DNA from: JAJPJE01 sp963724985 | GTDB taxonomy: Bacteria > Acidobacteriota > Terriglobia > Terriglobales > Acidobacteriaceae | Assembly: GCA_963724985.1 (NCBI GenBank) | Contig: CAVRWV010000026.1 | Location: 75,387-139,386 of the forward strand | Length of the DNA stretch: 64,000 nucleotides | Direction of reading: 5' to 3' | In this document: piece after piece, positions 54,716 to 64,000 of the stretch | How positions within the stretch are numbered: position 1 is the stretch's first letter | How the letters are laid out: every line of letters begins with the position of its first letter | Notes under the pieces: model-generated | Told to the model about the DNA's origin: nothing | Database searches by the model: none | What the model saw: the letters and a program-made list of their open reading frames with translations, nothing else | Program-made: the position numbers and the translations under genes

Positions 54716-54910
54716 CTACTCCACCAGGTCTGCAGCGTATGGCTTCAATCGAATGACGCCTTCATATGACGTTCCACTAATGATCCCGCGCCTGCTTCCC
54801 CGGATCGCTAGTGTTTTCTCTTCGCCAGGTGTATTCACGTAAAGAGTTCGCCCTTCAACCACCCGCGCATACACACCCGCGGGAGCCTCTGGTCCCCTCT
54901 CTATGCACAC
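54716..54910 (-). pseudogene. C-terminal fragment of a glycoside hydrolase (beta-galactosidase-like tail)
   Basis: The final about 55-60 residues (GVYARVVEGRTLYVNTPGEEK ... GIISGTSYEGVIRLKPYAADLVE) look like the C-terminal beta domain of GH42-type or related beta-galactosidases, which end in such G-x-T-L-Y-V-N-T ... L-x-P-Y-x-x-x-L-V-E strands. Upstream of about 54910 the frame no longer fits, and a different gene begins at 54981. The catalytic domain is missing. It lies next to the fucose operon, convergent with it. The exact family is uncertain. Confidence 0.55.
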
Positions 54911-54980
54911 GGACGTGTAGAAGACTTCGTACCAGCAGGCACGCAGGCCGATCAAGCGCACTGGCCTTGCCTGGAATGCC

Positions 54981-55994
54981 TCACTGTTGTTGTCCTGCCT
55001 TGAGTGAAGCAAGAGCGTTGCGGACGCTCCCGGCCTGAGGGCTGTCTGGTTTCTCTGTCAGAAAGAGCTGGAACTGGGCAATAGCTGCTTGGGGATGATT
55101 TTGCATTGCAAGGACCTTACCAGCCATGATGTGCACTTCCGCGAATTCTTCGTGATTGGCTAGAACATGAATACGCTGAACGTCCAGAAGGGCCTTGTCG
55201 TATTCCTTATTCGCGAACTCCGTGCCGGCAAGCACGGCCAAAGCGTCAGGCATGGATGGATTTACAGCCATCACTTTCTCCAGTAACGACTCCGACTCTG
55301 CGTAGTTTTGATCCTGAAGATCCATTCGTGCGAGATTGACATATGCCGGCAGGTACTTGTCATCAACCTGAATCGACCTCGAGAAGAGTTCTCTCGCCTT
55401 AACGCGATGAGAGTCTTTGATGGCAATCACTCCCAAAAGGTTAAAGGCGCGCGCATATTGCGGATACGCTGCAATGGCTTTTTCGAAGTGTGCAGCAGCC
55501 TGCGCCATGTCACTCCTGGAATACGCATCCAGTCCTTTTTCCATTTCCGCGCCGGCCTTCTTCGGAATATTCATTTCACTCACAGAAATAGTCGGCAATC
55601 CCGGTGTTGATTCCGTTGCCTCCTTCCGGTTTGCAAGTTTCACATAGACCGTTTCCGAGTGCATCTGCTCTAGCGCATTGATCGTGAAATACGCAGTGGT
55701 AACCGGCTCAATGCCGATTCCTGACACTTTCAGCCGGTAGGTCCTTCCAGTGCCTACTTGTAATTGCGCGGGCTCATCTCCAGTCACATGGCTGGTCGCA
55801 ATCGTCGTTCCCTCGGCGGAAAGCACCTCGACCTGGATTGGCACCTCGATGCTCCGCTCGTCATTAGCCCGAACGCGCACCGACAGATCGCAGTTGTCAT
55901 TCGACTGCATCTGGGCGACGAGGAATGACGAGAGCACCAGCAGGACCAAAACGATTTTGACAGACTTGGTAATAATTCCTCTGCTCCTCAGCAA
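54981..55994 (-). CDS. Exported TPR protein with N-terminal beta domain
   Basis: 337 aa. A signal peptide or anchor (about 10-28) precedes a beta sandwich (about 35-125: VPIQVEVLSAEGTTIATSHVTGDEPAQLQVGTGRTYRLKVSG). About five tetratricopeptide repeats follow (EKGLDAYSRSDMAQAAAHFEKAIAAYPQYARAFNLLGVIA and on). Such proteins commonly scaffold envelope complexes. It is divergent from the CRTAC1 gene. No partner can be named. Confidence 0.75.
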   Translation of the reverse strand: MLRSRGIITKSVKIVLVLLVLSSFLVAQMQSNDNCDLSVRVRANDERSIEVPIQVEVLSAEGTTIATSHVTGDEPAQLQVGTGRTYRLKVSGIGIEPVTTAYFTINALEQMHSETVYVKLANRKEATESTPGLPTISVSEMNIPKKAGAEMEKGLDAYSRSDMAQAAAHFEKAIAAYPQYARAFNLLGVIAIKDSHRVKARELFSRSIQVDDKYLPAYVNLARMDLQDQNYAESESLLEKVMAVNPSMPDALAVLAGTEFANKEYDKALLDVQRIHVLANHEEFAEVHIMAGKVLAMQNHPQAAIAQFQLFLTEKPDSPQAGSVRNALASLKAGQQQ

Positions 55995-56164
55995 TCTCTG
56001 CCTGCGAATGTCTTCGCGGTCCTGGTCGGCTGTGCCGACAGAGGGTCGTGACTATAACTCCTGAGTAGGCGAAGAGCAAATAGGATGCAAGCGCGCCACG
56101 GATTCGTTCCTAAGGCTCAGATTCGATACCAACAAAGGTGAGCTGTCTTATAAGATTACGCGAT

Positions 56165-57925
56165 ATGGATCGCCGCGAATTCCTTGCCATCCTCGCCGCA
56201 GGAGCTGCAGGAGCCGGTATCGCAGGGGCACAGGAGTTGGGGGGCATGGCCTCCCGTGGGGTTAGGCCACAACCGCGTGGAAAACCTTCGGGGCTTCCAT
56301 TTCACGCGCACTTCACCGATGTCGCCGCGCGCGCGGGCCTGCGCGCACCGGTGATCTTTGGTCCCCCAAATCGCATGGACTACATCCTGGAGTCAATGGG
56401 TTCCGGTGTCGCCTTCCTCGACTATGACAACGACGGCTGGCTCGACATCTTCCTGCTGTCGGGGACACGCCACGAAGGGCCGGTGAAGGGGGCGACCAAC
56501 CGACTCTATAAGAATAACCGCGATGGAACTTTTACCGACGTCACCCAAAAAGCGGGTCTGGTAAGCCAAGGGTGGGCATTCGGCGTGACCGTCGGTGACT
56601 ACAATAACGACGGTCTCGAGGATCTCTTCGTCACCGGCTGGCCCCAGAACCTCCTCTATCGTAACAATGGCGATGGCACTTTCACCGATGTCACGGAGTC
56701 AGCTGGTCTGCTGCTTCCAGGCCCGCGCTGGGGCACTGGTTGCACCTGGGTGGACTACGACCGCGATGGCCGCCTTGATCTATTCGTCTCCAACTACCTG
56801 GTTTTCGACTTCGACAAAATCTCACCCACGGGGAAGGACCCCAACTGTAACTTCAAAGGTGTTCCGGTGAATTGTGGCCCGCGCGGCCTGACTCCGGAAC
56901 GCCCCATTCTCTATCACAATAATGGCGACGGGACTTTCACGGATGTCACTGCGCGTTCCGGCATCGGTGCCGTGCCGCCAACATTCGGCCTGACTGCCGT
57001 GGCGGCGGATCTGGACGGGGATGGCTGGCAGGAAATCTATCTGGCTTGTGATTCCACGCCCAGCTTGCTCTTCCACAACCGCGGCGACAACACCTTTGAG
57101 GAACAGGGACTGCAATGGGGCTTGGCCGTGAACGAGGACGGCAACGAACAGGCCGGCATGGGTATCGGCATCGGTGATTTCGACACCGATGGCTCGCTCG
57201 ACGTGCTGAAGACCCATTTCGCAGAAGATACCGTAGCTCTCTACCGGAATAAGGGCCGACTTGGGTTTGAAGATGTCACCTTGAAATCTGGGTTGGGTGT
57301 GGAGACCCGATATGTCAGTTGGGGCAGTGGCATCGTTGATTTGGACAATGACGGCCTGCCAGACTTGTTCTGGGTGACTGGAAGCACCTTCCCCGAGGTT
57401 GAGGCGAAACATCCGGAGTTTCCGCACAAGACGCCCCGGGTGTTATTTCGAAACTTGGGCGGCGGTCGATTCGAAGAGCTTCTTGATGCCGCTGGTCCAG
57501 CAATCGCAGAACCCCACGCCAGCCGTGGTGTGGCCTTTGGCGACTTCGATAATGATGGCGACCTCGATATTCTAATCATGAACATCAACGAACCACCGTC
57601 GTTGCTGCGCAACGATGTCAGTGGCACCGGGCACTGGCTGAAAGTGAAGCTAGTGGGAACGCGCTCAAACACCAGCGCCATCGGCGCAGTGGTCACCGTG
57701 ACGTACGGTGGCCGCAGGCAGGCTCAGGGAGTGCTGGCATCCTCGGGATATCTTTCCTCGGGAGACCGGCGCTTGCACTTCGGTCTGGGAGCAGCCACGA
57801 CTGCGGACGTTGAAATCGCCTGGCCCAACGGCCAGCGCGACACCGTGAAGAGCGTCGGTGTCGATCAGTTGGTCACTGTGAAAGAGGGCGCTGGAATAGT
57901 CGCGAAGGAGCGATTTCACCGATGA
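56165..57925 (+). CDS. CRTAC1-family protein with FG-GAP/VCBS repeats and ASPIC/UnbV domain
   Basis: 586 aa. The N-terminus MDRREFLAILAAGAAGAGIAGA is a Tat-like signal. At least seven calcium-type D-x-D-x-D-G loops follow (DYDNDGWLDIF, DYNNDGLEDLF, DYDRDGRLDLF, DLDGDGWQEIY, DFDTDGSLDVL, DLDNDGLPDLF, DFDNDGDLDIL), forming a beta propeller. The last about 90 residues are an ASPIC/UnbV domain (RSNTSAIGAVVTVTYGG ... AWPNGQRDTVKSV). These proteins are widespread in Acidobacteria next to TPR and Oar-like receptor genes; the role may be binding of glycans or surface proteins. It overlaps the next gene by four bases. Confidence 0.86.
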   Translation: MDRREFLAILAAGAAGAGIAGAQELGGMASRGVRPQPRGKPSGLPFHAHFTDVAARAGLRAPVIFGPPNRMDYILESMGSGVAFLDYDNDGWLDIFLLSGTRHEGPVKGATNRLYKNNRDGTFTDVTQKAGLVSQGWAFGVTVGDYNNDGLEDLFVTGWPQNLLYRNNGDGTFTDVTESAGLLLPGPRWGTGCTWVDYDRDGRLDLFVSNYLVFDFDKISPTGKDPNCNFKGVPVNCGPRGLTPERPILYHNNGDGTFTDVTARSGIGAVPPTFGLTAVAADLDGDGWQEIYLACDSTPSLLFHNRGDNTFEEQGLQWGLAVNEDGNEQAGMGIGIGDFDTDGSLDVLKTHFAEDTVALYRNKGRLGFEDVTLKSGLGVETRYVSWGSGIVDLDNDGLPDLFWVTGSTFPEVEAKHPEFPHKTPRVLFRNLGGGRFEELLDAAGPAIAEPHASRGVAFGDFDNDGDLDILIMNINEPPSLLRNDVSGTGHWLKVKLVGTRSNTSAIGAVVTVTYGGRRQAQGVLASSGYLSSGDRRLHFGLGAATTADVEIAWPNGQRDTVKSVGVDQLVTVKEGAGIVAKERFHR

Positions 57926-58968
57926 CTCGGTTCGTGACGGCCGTCTGTTTGTTAGCGATCGCAGCAGGAATCTCTTCGGCACAGGGTCAGAAGAGCGACG
58001 CGGATCCGCACCTTGCCCGCGGCATGCAACTGATGCAACAGCAGCTGTTCGAGGCGGCTGCCAACGAATTTCAGCAAGCCGTCACGCGCGATCCGGCGAA
58101 TCCGCGGGCGCGGCTAGAATTGGCCGTCTGCCTGCTGCAACTGGGCCGCAACGAGGAAGCACGCCGCGAGTTCGAGAAGCTTCAGAAGCAGACCGGCGAA
58201 TCGCGCTACATCACTTACTATCTGGGAAGACTCGACCTCTTATCGGACGATTACAAATCGGCCATCCAGCGCCTCGGATCGGTCGCCGAGCACCCCCCGT
58301 TTCCAGATACCGCCTTTTATTTGGGAACGGCATATATATCGTCTGGCAACGTAACGGAGGGAATAAGTTGGCTGGAGCGCGCAGCCAAGCTCCTGCCTCA
58401 CGACTATCGCGTCCACTACCGGTTGGCTCGCGCCTACTCCAGCGCCGGACGCGAGGAGGAGGCGACTCGCGAGTACAGTCTCTACGCTCAGTATAAGGAT
58501 GAACATAAGAACACAGAAAAGGACGTCCGCGACTGCACTACCGCCCTCCGAACCCGACCACTGACTGAAGCGCGCGAGATCTGCCATCGTGTGTCCGACG
58601 CCACCAACCCGGAGAAGCTCACGCTGCTTGGGCAGCTGTTCGGCGATGCGGGTGCCTTCGCGGATGCTGTAGATCCACTGAGTCAGGCGACGCGTCTCGA
58701 TCCTGGCTCGTTCGAGGCATGGCATAACCTGGGACTCACCTACTTCCGCTTGCAGCAATACGCAGCGGCGCGCGCGCCGCTGGAGAAGGCTGTCGTTTTG
58801 CGCCCCGACTACTACGGTTCAGTTGTGCTCCTTGGTGCGACGCTCTACATGTTGGGTGATAACGACGCCGCGCTGCCGGTGCTGGAGCACGCTAACCGTC
58901 TGAATCCCGCCGATACTCAGACTGCGGCCGTGCTGGAAAAGCTTCGCGCCGAAAAGCAGAAACGATGA
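57922..58968 (+). CDS. Exported TPR protein, coupled to CRTAC1 gene
   Basis: 348 aa. A signal peptide (about 1-19, ISSA-QG) and about eight tetratricopeptide repeats along the whole length (HLARGMQLMQQQLFEAAANEFQQAVTRDPANPRARLELA; AWHNLGLTYFRLQQYAAARAPLEKAVVLRPDYYGS). The start codon overlaps the CRTAC1 stop codon (ATGA), so translation is coupled and the two likely act together in the envelope. The locus pairing is common in Acidobacteria. Terminates before the bidirectional hairpin at 59184. Confidence 0.82.
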   Translation: MTRFVTAVCLLAIAAGISSAQGQKSDADPHLARGMQLMQQQLFEAAANEFQQAVTRDPANPRARLELAVCLLQLGRNEEARREFEKLQKQTGESRYITYYLGRLDLLSDDYKSAIQRLGSVAEHPPFPDTAFYLGTAYISSGNVTEGISWLERAAKLLPHDYRVHYRLARAYSSAGREEEATREYSLYAQYKDEHKNTEKDVRDCTTALRTRPLTEAREICHRVSDATNPEKLTLLGQLFGDAGAFADAVDPLSQATRLDPGSFEAWHNLGLTYFRLQQYAAARAPLEKAVVLRPDYYGSVVLLGATLYMLGDNDAALPVLEHANRLNPADTQTAAVLEKLRAEKQKR

Positions 58969-59183
58969 GCGTTCCCAAATCGGAACATCGAGTTCACGAG
59001 TGTCCTCATCCCCAGCATTTTCCATCGCTACAGCTCCGAGAAAAATGAGGGGCTAGAGGGCTAAAAGGAATCTAGCTCCTCGATGCTCGACAGAAATGAG
59101 TAATCGTTAACCGACTTGACAGCCTTGCTATCCGTGGGGTCTTTTACCCGCTAGGAAGAACGTTGTGACGTAACAATAAAAAA

Positions 59184-59209
59184 GGGCGGCCCGGGAAGCC
59201 GCCCCTTTT
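59184..59209. terminator. Bidirectional intrinsic terminator
   Basis: GGGCGGC (59184-59190) pairs with GCCGCCC (59198-59204) across loop CCGGGAA. An A run lies on one side and a T run on the other, so it serves both the TPR gene (plus) and the receptor gene (minus). The two genes converge on it. Confidence 0.85.
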
Positions 59210-59225
59210 CTATTCACAGATCGAA

Positions 59226-62200
59226 CTACCAGCTGAATTTGACCGCCATCTGAATAATTCGGTGGCCGGTCTTGTAGGTTGCAACTCCAAACGTTTTGCC
59301 TCCGTTGGCGACCAGTTGGCCTTGCTGGTTGAAGTTTAGGTTCAAGGCCGGATCGTTGGAAATAAAGGTTGGATTCGCATGATTCAAGAAGTTGTACCCC
59401 GAGAAACGGAATTGCAATTTCTTGTTCTCGGAGGCTCCCCAGGTGAAATTCTTGAACAGCGACAGGTCAGTATTAAAGAATCCCGGACCGGTCATCGTTG
59501 GGAAGATGTAGTCGCCCTGCTGGCCAGGTGTGGCGAAACCCTGGAAGCAGTTCCCGTTGATGTACTGGTTCGGCCCCAGGTTCTTCCGTGGATCGCAGAT
59601 CACCTTCGGCATGAGCTGGACATCCGGGCTGCCAAGTATGTTCTGGTTGCTTGCCTGCACCGGCGAGTCAATCGTCTTGCCCATGAATGTTGTACCCGCC
59701 GGGATATAGGCAGTGTAGTTGAAGTTCTGATTGCTGCCGCTTGCCGCTTGCAGGTCTGAGCCGCTTTGATACTGGCCGATGCCAGAAAGCTGCCAGTTGT
59801 TGAGTACGCCTTTTACCAACTTGTTCTCGCTGTTCAGATTGGGGAACTGGTAGACGTAAGCGAGGTTGAAGATATGCGTACGGTTGTTTGGAAGCGTGCC
59901 GTAGTTGTTTTTGAGATTCGTCGGATCGCCGATGTTTCCGCCGCCGCCATTCTCGCCGCGAATTCCCAACGCCTTACCAAAAGTGTAGTTAGCCATGTAG
60001 GTGAATCGCCCTGCCTGTTTGTTCCAGGAAACCTGCATGCTGTTGTAGTTCGAGTACATCTGATGGTTGAGGATCTTTAGCGTCCCGTAATATTGTCCAA
60101 GCGGGCGGGCTGCGGTGGTGTTCCCGGTGTTGTAGCCGGTGTCGGCACCGCTCTTACCGCATGCACCCCCATCATTCGTCTGACCTGCCGGGAAACAATC
60201 TGGCAACCACCCATACCCGGAACCAGCCTGATTGAACAACGCCCCAACTCCAAGATCGTTGATCTGGGAGAAGTTATTGTTGTAGTTGCTGAGATAATCG
60301 GCCTTATTGCCGACGTAAGCAACTTCCAGGACGCTGTTCCAAGGCATCCGCTGGGCCACAGTTAAGCTATAACTCTGTACCCTTGGCTGCTCAGAGTCAG
60401 TCGGGTCCAGCGCGGAGACGCTGCTCGGGACGCTAAAACCGCCGGAACTAAGCGGCGCCAGGGAAGCCAGCGTCGGACTCCACAGAGTCGGAGACGAGAA
60501 CGACCCACGCACAACGCCATAAGCGCCGCCCTGCACGTTTTGCTCATCGTGGTAACGATACATACCGTACCCGCCACGAAGAACAGTTCTCCCGCTGCCC
60601 AACACATCCCACGCAAAACCGACGCGTGGGTTATAGAAGAAGGTCCTGCTCGCCGACCCAGAGAGTGGCGTTGAAGCGTTAGCGGCGTTCCATTCGATAC
60701 CCGGGAACGTCACTCCGTTCGCTGAAGCGCCTTGTCCAGCCGCGTACAGGTTCGGATACCAGGCGGCAAAGCCATAGCCGGTGGTATCGGTCCAGGGACC
60801 GAGGTGAGAAACGCGCATGCCGTACTCCAAGGTCAGGCGATGCGAAACCTTCCATGAATCCTGCCCATAGAACTCCGCTGCTATGTAACGGAAAGCGGGA
60901 ACCACGTTGTAATTTGTTTCAGAGTACTGGGTTGTCTGCCCGATGAGCATGTCCGCGTATGCGTTGCCGCTACTGTTTGAACCCCAGTTGCTGAATATAG
61001 CGGTACCGTTGACGGGACTGTTCCCGGGTTGCGAGTTCCAAGCGCGCTCCCAATAGAAACCAAACTTGCTGGTGTGAGTTCCCCAAACCTTGTAGACATT
61101 GTCCGCCACTGAAGGCAGGGTCTTCTTGGCGTACACCGTTCCGTTGAGCTCAAACCCGGCGTTGAGCATGTTGGAAATACCGTCGCCCCACCCCGTCATC
61201 TGCGGAAAGATGATCTTGTCCTGGTTTGCGTGGTTGAAGAGCATGTTGTAGTTGAGGCCCAGCGATCCGCGCTCCACTTTTGTTGGATCCTGAAAACTGT
61301 TGGGCAGGTTCAGCCATGTGTAGCTGAACACCACCTCGTTGGTCAGCGTGGGATTGATGATCTTCGTCAAATTCGCGGTTACCACTTCGGAATGACTGGT
61401 TTCGAGTAGAGGAGTGGGATAGGGAGTCGTCGGCGAGGCCCAGCTCTGTGCATTTCCAGTCCACAGCGTATCAAGGCTCTCCTCGGCGGAATCATTCTGC
61501 CGGTTGTACGAGACATACAACTTTGTCGAATCGGTAATGTTGTAGTCGACACGTCCCCGGATTTGGAACATGTTGGAATAGCGTGTTTGGGAGTTGATAT
61601 AGTTCACGCCGCCATTCGCGCCCGGATCCACGTTCGGCAGAGGATACGTATTCATCAACGCAAGCCCATTCGGGTCGATGAGATTCGAGGGAAGAATCCC
61701 GTTCACGTATCCGTGGTTGTTCGGCACGCCGGTGATGGCAGAACCGTTCAGCAGTTTGAGGTAGGCAGCATCGCTGAAGTCTCCGTTCCGCATCGCCTGC
61801 GTCGGAACGACTGCGCGGTAAATACCGTTGTCTACGTTCTGTCTGTACGCCTGCGTGGCGAAGAAGAAGAACATCTTATGGTGTTCCCGGTTGAACTTCG
61901 TCCATGGGAAAACCACAGGACCGCCGATTTGGGCGCCAGGATACCAGTAACTCGTCTCCGGGCGGGCCGCTACCGGAGTTCCGCTTGAAGTAAGGCCGGC
62001 ATTGTTATTGAGCCAGTCGTTGGCATTGAAGATGGAATAGCGGTTGTAGAGATAAATTTCGCCGTGATACTGATCGCCGCCCGACTTGCCGATGGCATTG
62101 ATGACAACCGGCCCCTTCGACGAAACTGCACCGAAATTCGACGTCAATACTTTAACTTCTGATGTCATGTCGGCGTTGGTATTCATGGCTTGGCCGCAGT

Positions 62201-62868
62201 TGCACCCTGGATCAACAATGTGGGCGCCATCCGAGGTGATGTCCATGGCCGCGACGCGCAAACCGTTCGGGGCGAAGTTCTGCACCGGTCCGTTGCCAGT
62301 GCGCTCGTCCGATGCGGCGTACGACGATTGGTTTATCCACTCCGCCCGTCATAGCCATTCCTGGCATGATCTTGACGAACTCCGCGGCGTTCTGGCCGAC
62401 TATGGCGACGTTCTGCAGGATCTTCTCGGTGATCAGGTTCGACTTCTCACCCGAGTCGATCGGCGTAATCTGGGCGGCGGTCGCTTCAACAGTAATGGTC
62501 TCCTTTGCCGCACCCGGCGTCAGCCTGATTCCCGATACATTGCGCTTATCGCTCGCGTTGAGGACAACAGATGTAGTCTCCCACGCAGCGAAACCAGCCA
62601 TCTCGACCCTGATCGTGTAACTGCCGGGTGGGACTGCAGCGAAGGTGAAGTAGCCATCTGAGTTACTGACTGTGCGTCTCAGGTCGCCGCTCGATTCATT
62701 CGTCAGGATCACATTCGCCTTAGGAACGATCGCGCCTGATGAGTCAAACACAGTTCCAGTAAGGGTCGCGTTGGTCGTTTGCGCATTTCCCGCCAGGCTC
62801 GCAAACATCAGCATGGCAGCGATTGCTAAGATCGAAAATCTCGCTAGACAGCCCCTATTAATCTCCAT
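59226..62868 (-). pseudogene. Oar-like TonB-dependent receptor, broken by a one-base shift
   Basis: Two frames (62868-62212 and 62285-59226) encode one receptor of about 1213 aa. It has a signal peptide (ending LAGNA-QT), a carboxypeptidase-regulatory-like domain (ATLTGTVFDSSGAIVPKANVILTNESSG ... YFTFAAVPPGSYTIRVEMAGF), a plug beginning ETITVEATAAQI ... EFVKIMPGM and a long barrel ending MAVKFSW. The first frame fits up to GGVDKP. The second fits from SSYAASDERTGNGPVQNFAPNG onward. One extra A at about 62318 explains the break. The family imports glycans or peptides, or forms surface structures, in Acidobacteria. A strong operator lies upstream. The gene may be intact in the living cell if the shift is a sequencing error. 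Confidence 0.8.
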
Positions 62869-63199
62869 AGATCTGCGCCTCTCCAGTTAACCGGCAATTT
62901 GAGTCCTGCCCGATCTTCCCCTTGAAAACGTTTACTTAAATTAAGTAAACGTTTACCCAAAAACCCGGGCGGCTCAAACCACTCACAGATGTCCAAGCGC
63001 AATACAACAGGGCTAATACAAATCAACAAGGTGTTTCACGGCGGTTTCACGGTGTATACCCCGTCCTTTTGTACATTTCACCGCGAAATTTTCCAGATAA
63101 GGGAGGGCAGTCTTGAGGTTGGGCTTCCTATGTTTGGGTTTTACTTCGTTGGGCGATTGACCAGTCTGGCGATGGTTCCAGAATCCAATTTCCGGAAGC
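62869..63199. other. Intergenic region upstream of the Oar-like receptor
   Basis: 331 bases with no gene. Besides the LacI-type palindrome it contains two direct copies of GTTTCACGG separated by a few bases (about 63032-63051) and an inverted TTTCACCGCGAAA (about 63076-63088). These may be another regulator's sites. Otherwise nothing is evident. Confidence 0.5.
62927..62953. promoter_or_regulatory. 27-base LacI-type operator upstream of the Oar-like receptor
   Basis: A perfect palindrome with 13-base arms (AACGTTTACTTAA / TTAAGTAAACGTT) around one central A, 59 bases upstream of the receptor start. Each arm carries an ACGTTTAC/GTAAACGT half site, so there are two adjacent operators: GAAAACGTTTAC (62924-62935) and GTAAACGTTTAC (62945-62956). 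The first is identical to the site in front of the fucose operon. The spacing of the two ACGT centres is 21 bases, about two helical turns, on the same face of the DNA. Confidence 0.75.
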
Positions 63200-64000
63200 C
63201 TAAGGCCAGTTTGGCTGCTCGACTTTTAATCGATCGTATTCACCCTGTTCGCGCCGCATGTCGCCAATGCGACCAAGAGCGCGGTAAGCGTTTACTAAGT
63301 AAAGTCGGATCTTGGGGCTGACCGGATCAAGCCGCTTCGCTTCCAGGTAAGCGGCCAGCGCTCCATCATCATTGCCCTGAGCTCGGAGCGTCTCCGCAAG
63401 CGCTAACTGCGCTCCCACGGAATCTGAGCTCAGTGCCACCGCCTCTCGAGCCAGTTTCAACGCATCGTCAAGTTTCATTTCGATGATGTAGCGCAAAGCC
63501 AATTGAACTCGGGCGGGCACACTGTCAGGACTGACGCGTAACTCGTTCAGGAATTCGGGCGCACATTGTTCGGGATGGCGCGCCGCCAGATATGTGCCAT
63601 AAAAATAGTGCACATTTGGATAGTTGGAGTACTTCGAGACAAGCGCGTTGAAATCCGCTTCGGCTTGTCCGGGTGGTTCTGTAGCTAAATCCCAGAATGC
63701 TTTACCCGCCATCGTCACCACGTCGCGCTGGCTCACAGGAGCATTGGACGGCAGGATCGGCATACGAAGCGATGTCAGCCCGGTAGCAAACATCATTTCT
63801 GGGTTACTTTGGACCTTCAGGGCGCGCGTACGAAGATCTCCTGCGCCAATTCGAAGGCGCCTTGTCTTGTCAGTAGCAATGCCAGGTGATAATCGGCCAT
63901 ATCCAGCAAGGGGCCGCCTGCCTGCCGTACCGACACCAACATATGCGCTTTTTTCAGATGTTGGAACGAAGTGTCGTATTGTTTGGTGCGAAATTCGCAA
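63200..64000 (-). pseudogene. TPR protein, partial (runs off the window) with two frame disruptions
   Basis: The C-terminal about 200 residues are in one frame from about 63820 down to 63200 and carry tetratricopeptide repeats (RVQLALRYIIEMKLDDALKLAREAVALS; AQLALAETLRAQGNDDGALAAYLEAKRLDPVSPKIRLYL). Upstream the protein continues in a second frame (LLDMADYHLALLLTRQGAFELAQEI) and then a third (EFRTKQYDTSFQHLKKAHMLVSVRQA) up to the window edge. One missing base near 63914 (in GGGGCC) and one near 63823 (in GGGCGCG) would restore a single reading frame. The 5' end lies beyond position 64000. It resembles the TPR partner proteins of CRTAC1/Oar loci. Confidence 0.7.

Noticed and set aside
63279..63300. 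GTAAGCGTTTACTAAGTAAAG as a further LacI-type operator
   Set aside because: It lies in the coding part of a TPR gene, departs from the shared 12-base site, and has no promoter near it.
1..64000. CRISPR array or prophage
   Set aside because: No regularly spaced identical repeats, cas genes or phage structural genes are visible.

Overview
The window looks like the chromosome of an acidobacterium (class Terriglobia or a near relative). The basis is the gene content: VWA proteins of the acidobacterial type, CadC-like winged-helix/TPR regulators, Oar-type TonB receptors beside CRTAC1 and TPR proteins, a secreted GH31 enzyme, and GC-rich intergenic hairpins. No rRNA, replication gene or phage structural gene is present. 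This placement is inference from families, not from a search.

Layout. 0-3.5 kb: a single-chain MmeI-like restriction-modification enzyme beside tRNA-Glu(CTC). 3.8-16.5 kb: mostly housekeeping or orphan genes (VWA, bactofilin, creatininase family, PilZ, zinc ribbon, phytase-like esterase, phosphoesterase, winged-helix/TPR regulator), including three genes broken by one-base shifts. 16.6-22.2 kb: an accessory stretch of small, mostly minus-strand, mostly exported proteins of unknown function. Six divergent copies of a palindrome-rich intergenic repeat separate them, and two truncated genes meet head to head inside it. 22.5-36.6 kb: secreted GH31, GtrA, the glyoxylate shunt (aceA-aceB) divergent from an unusual TPR-HTH protein, a CocE-type hydrolase and an MFS exporter. 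36.7-40.4 kb: an iron-uptake operon (siderophore receptor, PiuC-like hydroxylase, PepSY stub) behind Fur-like palindromes. 40.6-46.4 kb: a tripartite RND efflux operon. 46.8-54.6 kb: an L-fucose catabolic operon with a divergent LacI-family regulator. 54.7-64 kb: TPR, CRTAC1 and Oar-type receptor genes.

How the genes work together. The fucose block encodes uptake (FucP), mutarotation, oxidation to the lactone, lactone hydrolysis, dehydration by a UxaA-family enzyme, a second oxidation, and cleavage of the diketo acid. A 12-base site in front of this operon (47960-47971) recurs inside the large operator of the Oar-type receptor at 62.9 kb. This suggests that one LacI-family regulator couples outer-membrane glycan import to fucose breakdown. 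The glyoxylate shunt fits growth on C2 units.

Quality caveat. At least six one-base frame disruptions occur (about 7089, 9797, 14053, 62318, 63823 and 63914). Several lie in or beside G/C runs. They may be real pseudogenes or consensus errors, and the sequence alone cannot tell which.
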